Positions 59,431-64,000 of a stretch of 64,000 bases of DNA are shown in pieces. The notes below the pieces were generated by a model. The model did not search any database. It had not been told where the DNA came from and saw only the letters and a program-made list of their open reading frames with translations. Position numbers and translations under genes: made by a program. The DNA is from Shinella fusca (GTDB lineage Bacteria > Pseudomonadota > Alphaproteobacteria > Rhizobiales > Rhizobiaceae): the NCBI RefSeq assembly GCF_014203155.1, contig NZ_JACHIK010000018.1:1-64000 (forward strand), given 5' to 3'. Positions within the stretch are counted from its first letter, which is position 1; the number at the start of each line of letters is the position of its first letter.

Positions 59431-59853
59431 TCAGGCGATCGTCGTCTTGACGTCGAGGTTGCCGCGCGTGGCGTGGCTGTAGGGGCAGACGACGTGGGCC
59501 TTCTTCACGAGGTCTTCCAGGACGGCCTTGTCGACGCCGGGGGCGGAGACTTCCAGCGAAGCCTCGATGCCGAAGCCGCCGCCGTCCTCGCGCGGGCCGA
59601 TGCCGACGGTCGCCGTCACCTTGGCCTCGTCCGGGATCTTCACCTTCTCCTTGCCGGCGACGAACTTCAGCGCACCGAGGAAGCAGGCGGAATAGCCGAC
59701 CGCGAAGAGCTTTTCCGGGTTGGCGCCCGTCGCGCCGTCGCCGCCGAGTTCCTTCGGCACGGTCAGCGTCACGTCGACGGTGCCGTCCTCGGTTGCGCCG
59801 TGGCCGGCGCGCCCGCCGGTTGCATGAGCTTTGGTCCTGTAGAGAATGGGCAT
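59431..59853 (-). CDS. ohr: Organic hydroperoxide resistance protein Ohr
   Basis: A 140-residue OsmC-type thiol peroxidase reducing organic hydroperoxides. The reactive Cys pair is in FAVGYSACFLGALKFVAGKE and KKAHVVCPYSHATRGNLDVK. ATG at 59853. Divergent from ohrR, whose product represses it. Confidence 0.97.
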   Translation of the reverse strand: MPILYRTKAHATGGRAGHGATEDGTVDVTLTVPKELGGDGATGANPEKLFAVGYSACFLGALKFVAGKEKVKIPDEAKVTATVGIGPREDGGGFGIEASLEVSAPGVDKAVLEDLVKKAHVVCPYSHATRGNLDVKTTIA

Positions 59854-59908
59854 GGATGTCTCCTTCCGTTCCGTCGTTGATGATGGCAGTTCAATAGCGT
59901 AAAATTAG

Positions 59909-59942
59909 ATTGCGCGCAATATGATTTTGCAAATTGCAATTT
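59909..59942. promoter_or_regulatory. Two OhrR operator palindromes
   Basis: ATTGCGCGCAAT (59909-59920) and AAATTGCAATTT (59931-59942), both perfectly symmetric and spaced 22 bp centre to centre, in the ohr-ohrR intergenic region. Typical placing for MarR-type OhrR dimers. Confidence 0.7.
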
Positions 59943-59968
59943 TGCCCCTTTCCTGCGATAATAACAGG

Positions 59969-60460
59969 ATGAGCGACAAACGTGACGAAGCTGAGACGAA
60001 CGACATTCCCGCCGGCCTGCTGGCGCTCGACCAGCAGCTCTGCTTTGCCGTCTATGCCGCGGCCCATGCGCTCAACCGCACCTACAAGCCGCTGCTCGAT
60101 CCCTACGGCCTCACCTACCCGCAATATATCGTGCTGATGACGCTGTGGGAGGAGGACGGGCGCACGGTCAAGGCGCTGGGCGCGACGCTGGGGCTCGATT
60201 CCGGCACGCTCTCCCCTCTCCTCAAGCGGCTGGAGGCGGCCGGCTTCATCCACCGCGCCCGCGACAGGAGCGACGAGCGGCAGGTGCTGGTGACCCTTAC
60301 CGACAAGGGCCGCGCCATGCGGCACGAGGCCCTTTCCATCCGCATGGAGATCGGCAAGGCGACCGGCTGCTCCGTCGAGGCCCTCACGGCGCTGACGGCG
60401 GAGCTCCAGACCCTGACGCGGCGGCTGGAGACAGGCGAGGCGCACGACGACGCGGCCTGA
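59969..60460 (+). CDS. ohrR: MarR-family regulator OhrR
   Basis: A 163-residue MarR protein sensing organic peroxide. The sensing Cys is in ALDQQLCFAVYAAAHALNRT; DNA-binding wing and helix in TVKALGATLGLDSGTLSPLL, KRLEAAGFIHRARDRSDERQ. ATG at 59969; the ORF extends upstream across the operators, which is unlikely to be coding. Represses ohr and itself until oxidised. Confidence 0.95.
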   Translation: MSDKRDEAETNDIPAGLLALDQQLCFAVYAAAHALNRTYKPLLDPYGLTYPQYIVLMTLWEEDGRTVKALGATLGLDSGTLSPLLKRLEAAGFIHRARDRSDERQVLVTLTDKGRAMRHEALSIRMEIGKATGCSVEALTALTAELQTLTRRLETGEAHDDAA

Positions 60461-60554
60461 CGGATTTCTTGCCGGCATCACCTTACGGGACCTGTTCGCG
60501 ATTCAACCTTCGCGCTAGAGTGCGCGCGGCGGGAGGGAACGCCGCGGGGGCCGG

Positions 60555-62507
60555 ATGAACAGGGAATGGTCGTGGAAGAAGGCGAATATCATGGCGGGCC
60601 TGTGGTGCCTTGCCGTGGGCCTCGCCATGATGGCGCTGTGGCTCGCCAAACCCGCGGAGCTCGCCGCCGGCCATCCCGCCGTCTTCGGCATGAAGTTCAA
60701 CGCGGCGCTCGCCTTTTCCGTCATGGGCGTCGCGCTTCTGCTTGCCGCGCGTGAATTCCACCGCCTGCCGGCGCTGATGCTGGCGCTCGTCTTCCTCTAC
60801 GGCGCGGCGGCCCTGTCGCAGCACCTCTTCGGCATCGACACGGGCATCGACACGGCGCTGAACGTGCCCTTCGTCGACATCGGCACCAGCGTGCCGGGGC
60901 GCATCGCGCCCAACACGGCGCTGTGCTTCATGCTGACGAGCCTTGCGCTCGGCCTGCGCGCGCTGCAGAGGCGCAACGGCCTCGTGCCGGTGGGACTGGG
61001 CTTCGCCACCTTCGTCATCGCCGCCGTCGCGCTGCTCGGCTATGTGATCGCGCTGGATTTCGCGCATGACTGGATCCGCTTCACGCGCATGTCGCTGCAG
61101 AGCGCGAGCTGTTTCTTCATCCTCGCCATCGCCATCATCTTTTCCGGCAAGGAGCCGGCGGGCTACCACCGGGCGGTGCTGGCCGGCGCCCTCGGCGCGC
61201 TCAGCTATCTCCTCCTGCTCGCCATGACCTATTTCGAGCTGGCGCGCTACGAATCCTCCTTCGGCATCACGTTTTCCAGCGGCGGAACGAACGCCCGCTC
61301 GACGCTCTCCTCGCTGGTGCTGATTTCCGCCGCGCTCTACGGCGGCCTGATGGTGCACCTCTACCTCTCCTCGCGCCGCTCGCGGGCGATGGCGGCGGAC
61401 CTCGCCGCCCACCGCATCCGCCTTGCCGCCATCATCGCCAACGCGGTGGACGGCATCATCACCATCGACGAGCGCGGCGTCGTCCTGTCGGTCAACCCCG
61501 CCTCGGAGCGCATCTTCGGCTACGGCGCGGAGGAGATGGTGGGCCGCAACGTCAAGATGCTGATGCCCGAGCCCTACCGCAGCGAGCACGACCGCTACAT
61601 CGCCAACTACCAGCGCGGCGGCGAGGCGAAGGTCATCGGCATCGGCCGCGAGGTGGAGGGCCGGCGCAAGGACGGCTCGACCTTCCCGCTCGACCTTGCC
61701 GTCGCCAAGCTGGAGCTCGGCGACACCGTGCTCTACAGCGGCACCGTGCGCGACATCTCCGAGCGCAAGGCGAGCGAGCAGGCGCTGCTCGACGCCAATG
61801 CGGAGCTGGAGGAATTCGCCTACCGCACCTCGCACGACCTGCGTTCGCCGATCGCCTCCTCGCTCGGCCTCCTCGGCATCTCGCGCGACATGCTGGCGGA
61901 GGGCGACCTTCCCGCGCTCGGCCAGACGCTCCAGCGCATGGAGGGCAATTTCCGCCGCCTCGACCATCTCATCCAGAACATCATCACCATCACGCGCAAC
62001 CGGCTGATGGAAGAGGACACGCAGCCGATCGACCTTCGCGCGCTCGTCGCCGAATCGATCGACGCCCTCTCCCACCTCGACGAGTTCAAGCGGATCCGCA
62101 TCGAAAATCATGTGCCGGCGGAATTGACAATCGAAAGCAAGCCATCGAAATTCCAGGTCATCGTCGGCAACATGCTCTCCAACGCGGTCAAGTATCACGA
62201 CCCGAAGGAGGCCGAGCCGGCGATCGACGTCCGCGCCGTCCGCCATGCCGGCAGGGTGCGGCTGTCGGTGGAGGACAACGGCCTGGGCGTTCCGCCCGCC
62301 AGCCGCCATTTGTTGTTCAAGATGTTCAAACGGCTGCACCCCAACCGATCCTTCGGCAGCGGGCTCGGCCTCTACATATTGAGAAAGAGTGCGGAATCCC
62401 TCGGCGGGACCGCCCTTTACGAAGCAAAAGATAAGGGCAGCCGGTTCATCATCGAACTGCCCGACGGGGACCATAATGAAAATCCACTCGATCCTGGTCG
62501 TCGATGA
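60555..62507 (+). CDS. Membrane sensor histidine kinase with FixL-like PAS
   Basis: A 650-residue kinase. Seven or eight membrane helices in about 1-275 (MAGLWCLAVGLAMMALWLAK ... LISAALYGGLMVHLYLSS). A PAS domain of FixL type at about 290-410 (FGYGAEEMVGRNVKMLMPEP, YRSEHDRYIANYQRGGEAKV). FixL has a heme His two residues before IIGIGR; here it is Lys (EAKVIGIGR), so heme is not expected. HisKA site is AYRTSHDLRSPIASSLGLLG, with NMLSNAVKYHDP, DNGLGVP and GSGLGLYILRKSA. ATG at 60555. Overlaps a response regulator gene. Confidence 0.9.
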   Translation: MNREWSWKKANIMAGLWCLAVGLAMMALWLAKPAELAAGHPAVFGMKFNAALAFSVMGVALLLAAREFHRLPALMLALVFLYGAAALSQHLFGIDTGIDTALNVPFVDIGTSVPGRIAPNTALCFMLTSLALGLRALQRRNGLVPVGLGFATFVIAAVALLGYVIALDFAHDWIRFTRMSLQSASCFFILAIAIIFSGKEPAGYHRAVLAGALGALSYLLLLAMTYFELARYESSFGITFSSGGTNARSTLSSLVLISAALYGGLMVHLYLSSRRSRAMAADLAAHRIRLAAIIANAVDGIITIDERGVVLSVNPASERIFGYGAEEMVGRNVKMLMPEPYRSEHDRYIANYQRGGEAKVIGIGREVEGRRKDGSTFPLDLAVAKLELGDTVLYSGTVRDISERKASEQALLDANAELEEFAYRTSHDLRSPIASSLGLLGISRDMLAEGDLPALGQTLQRMEGNFRRLDHLIQNIITITRNRLMEEDTQPIDLRALVAESIDALSHLDEFKRIRIENHVPAELTIESKPSKFQVIVGNMLSNAVKYHDPKEAEPAIDVRAVRHAGRVRLSVEDNGLGVPPASRHLLFKMFKRLHPNRSFGSGLGLYILRKSAESLGGTALYEAKDKGSRFIIELPDGDHNENPLDPGRR

Positions 62508-62850
62508 CGACGAGAACGACCAGTTCATCTGCGAATACACGATCCGCAAGTTCGATCCGTCGATCCGCGTGATCAAGGCCTTCGACGGCACCGAAGCGCT
62601 CGACGTGCTGCGCCGCGAGACGCCGGACGCCATCATCCTCGACATCAACATGCCGGTGATGAACGGCTTCGAGTTCCTCGACCGCTATGCCGAGGAATTC
62701 GAGGTGCACGCCCCCGTCGTCGCCATGCTCACCAGCTCCCACCTCGGCAAGGACCGCGAGCGGGCCATGCAATACGCCTTCGTCAAGAGCTACTTCGAAA
62801 AGCCGCTGCAGGCGGATCATCTGCGCGTCATGGCGGAGTTGCTGGAGTAA
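62476..62850 (+). CDS. Single-domain response regulator
   Basis: A 124-residue CheY-like receiver with no output domain. Acidic pocket VVDDDEND, phospho-acceptor Asp in AIILDINMPVMNGFEFLDRY, Thr/Ser in VVAMLTSSHLGKDRERAMQY, Lys in YFEKPLQADHL. ATG at 62476 lies inside the kinase gene (32-bp overlap). Cognate partner of the kinase by coupling. Confidence 0.93.
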   Translation: MKIHSILVVDDDENDQFICEYTIRKFDPSIRVIKAFDGTEALDVLRRETPDAIILDINMPVMNGFEFLDRYAEEFEVHAPVVAMLTSSHLGKDRERAMQYAFVKSYFEKPLQADHLRVMAELLE

Positions 62851-62871
62851 TTGACGCTTCGGGGTGAAGCC

Positions 62872-62990
62872 ACCCCCTCTGGCCTGCCGGCCATCTCCCC
62901 CACAAGGGGGGAGATTGAATCATGGTACCGCCTTGCCCCAAGCCGATCTCCCCCCTTGTGGGGGAGATGTCCGGCAGGACAGAGGGGGGT
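62872..62990. repeat. RIME-like mosaic repeat, inverted A-A pair
   Basis: Arms CCCCCTCTGGCCTGCCGGCC and GTCCGGCAGGACAGAGGGGGG-type; between two plus-strand genes. It differs from the other A-A elements by paired changes within the right arm. Confidence 0.85.
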
Positions 62991-63071
62991 GCAAGGGCAC
63001 GGCGCCCAAAATTTCATCACCCACAACGCTTTCCCTCTCCCTTTCCGCAAAACCTCCGCCATAGTGCCGCG

Positions 63072-64000
63072 ATGTCGACGCTTCGCCCGCTGATTCCCCT
63101 TCTCGTCACCGCTGGCATCCTGATCGGGGGCAACGGGCTGCAGGGCACGTTCATTGCGCTCAGGGCCTCGCAGGAGGGGTTCTCCACCGCGCTGATCGGC
63201 CTTCTCGGCGCCGGCTACAGCATCGGTTTCGCCATCGGCTGCATCTATGTGACGCGCGTGCTGCGGGCCATCGGCCATATCCGCACCTTCGCGGCCATGG
63301 CGGCTATCGCGTCCGCCTCGGCCATCGCCATGGCGCTCGTCATCGATCCCTTCTTCTGGTTCGCCCTGCGGCTTGTGACCGGCATCTGCATCGCCAGCCT
63401 CTTCGCCACCGTCGAAAGCTGGCTGAACGCCGCCGTCACCAATGCCAACCGGGCGCGCACGCTCTCGCTCTACCGCCTCGTCGACCTCGGCTCGGTCACG
63501 GCCGCGCAATATGTCATGGCGGGCGTCGGCATCGGCGGCTTCGACCTCTTCGCCATCATCGCCATGGCGCTGTCGCTCTCGCTGGTGCCGATCTCGCTGG
63601 CCGACCGCTCCAGCCCCACCGTGCCGGAAGCCATCCGCTTCGACGTGAAGAAGCTCTGGAACATCTCGCCGCTCGCCACCATCGGCTGCATCGTCGTCGG
63701 CCTCACCAATGCCGCCTTCCGCAATCTCGGGCCGATCTACGCGCACGACATCGGCCTTTCGGTGACGGCCATCGCCAGCTTCATGAGCGCCGGCATCGTC
63801 GGCGGCGTGGTGCTGCAATATCCACTCGGCATCTATTCCGACCGGCTGGACCGGCGCCTCGTCATCCTCGTCGCCACGCTCGGCTCGACGCTCGCCGCCC
63901 TCTACCTCGCCTTCCTTGCCGGCGGCAACGAATGGAAGAACATGGTCGGCATCTTCGTCTTCGGCGCCTTCGCCATGCCGCTCTATTCGCTCTGTTCGGC
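63072..64000 (+). CDS. MFS transporter, truncated by window end
   Basis: At least 309 residues of a major facilitator close to the carrier at 56190: LVTAGILIGGNGLQGTFIAL, VESWLNAAVTNANRARTLSL and SVTAIASFMSAGIVGGVVLQ, then YPLGIYSDRLDRRLVILVAT. Eight to nine helices are visible; the C-terminus lies beyond the window. ATG at 63072. Substrate unknown. Confidence 0.9.
   Translation, partial: MSTLRPLIPLLVTAGILIGGNGLQGTFIALRASQEGFSTALIGLLGAGYSIGFAIGCIYVTRVLRAIGHIRTFAAMAAIASASAIAMALVIDPFFWFALRLVTGICIASLFATVESWLNAAVTNANRARTLSLYRLVDLGSVTAAQYVMAGVGIGGFDLFAIIAMALSLSLVPISLADRSSPTVPEAIRFDVKKLWNISPLATIGCIVVGLTNAAFRNLGPIYAHDIGLSVTAIASFMSAGIVGGVVLQYPLGIYSDRLDRRLVILVATLGSTLAALYLAFLAGGNEWKNMVGIFVFGAFAMPLYSLCS

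Noticed and set aside
61540-61660. Heme-based oxygen sensor (true FixL) call for the kinase at 60555
   Set aside because: The proximal His position before VIGIGR is Lys, so heme binding is not supported.
60483-62651. 722-codon minus-strand frame opposite the histidine kinase
   Set aside because: Shadow of the kinase/receiver genes, which carry complete catalytic motifs.

Overview
The window is high-GC DNA (strong third-position G/C bias) from an alphaproteobacterium, most likely Rhizobiaceae. The signs are a MucR/Ros regulator, a rhizobial-type gene transfer agent (GTA) cluster, many RIME-like mosaic repeats, Ohr/OhrR, and numerous small rhizobial families of unknown function. The genus cannot be fixed from the sequence. 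I saw no rRNA, tRNA or CRISPR. Family names are recalled from knowledge of the proteins; no search was run.

Region 1 (1-10090, minus strand): a GTA structural operon entering the window at terS and leaving it after the tape measure. Transcription order is terS-like, terL, GH19 endolysin, portal, small membrane protein, prohead protease, HK97 capsid, head-tail connector, head closure, tail terminator, major tail protein, tail assembly proteins, short tape measure. Late genes are coupled by stop/start overlaps. Mosaic repeats sit between several genes, and one repeat lies in frame inside terL.

Region 2 (10229-12590): an IS1595-type element with matched 24-bp terminal inverted repeats and an 8-bp target duplication. 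Besides its DDE transposase it carries cargo: a HEPN-like protein and three very small ORFs. It landed just upstream of a promoter-plus-terminator unit (possible small RNA or GTA leader). Next come brnTA, a UPF0260 gene and a divergent class A penicillin-binding protein.

Region 3 (16-29 kb): envelope and regulatory genes (DUF1214/DUF1254 pair, MazF-type module, DUF2336, soluble chemotaxis receptor, PAS histidine kinase, SufE, a DnaA-C-terminal-like regulator, MucR, VapBC).

Region 4 (29-64 kb): mostly metabolic and stress genes (MsrB, SodB, Ohr/OhrR, oligopeptidase B, SelO, PQQ glucose dehydrogenase, cytochromes, aminotransferase, alcohol dehydrogenase, dehalogenase, two MFS carriers). It also holds TumE/TumA-like and RES/Xre modules, a secreted pseudo-caspase lacking both catalytic residues, and a transcription attenuator with an aromatic leader peptide ahead of an acetyltransferase gene.

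The points most worth checking are the attenuator (43198-43373), the cargo-bearing IS1595 element, the repeat embedded in terL, the pseudo-caspase, and several operator palindromes next to regulator and toxin-antitoxin genes.
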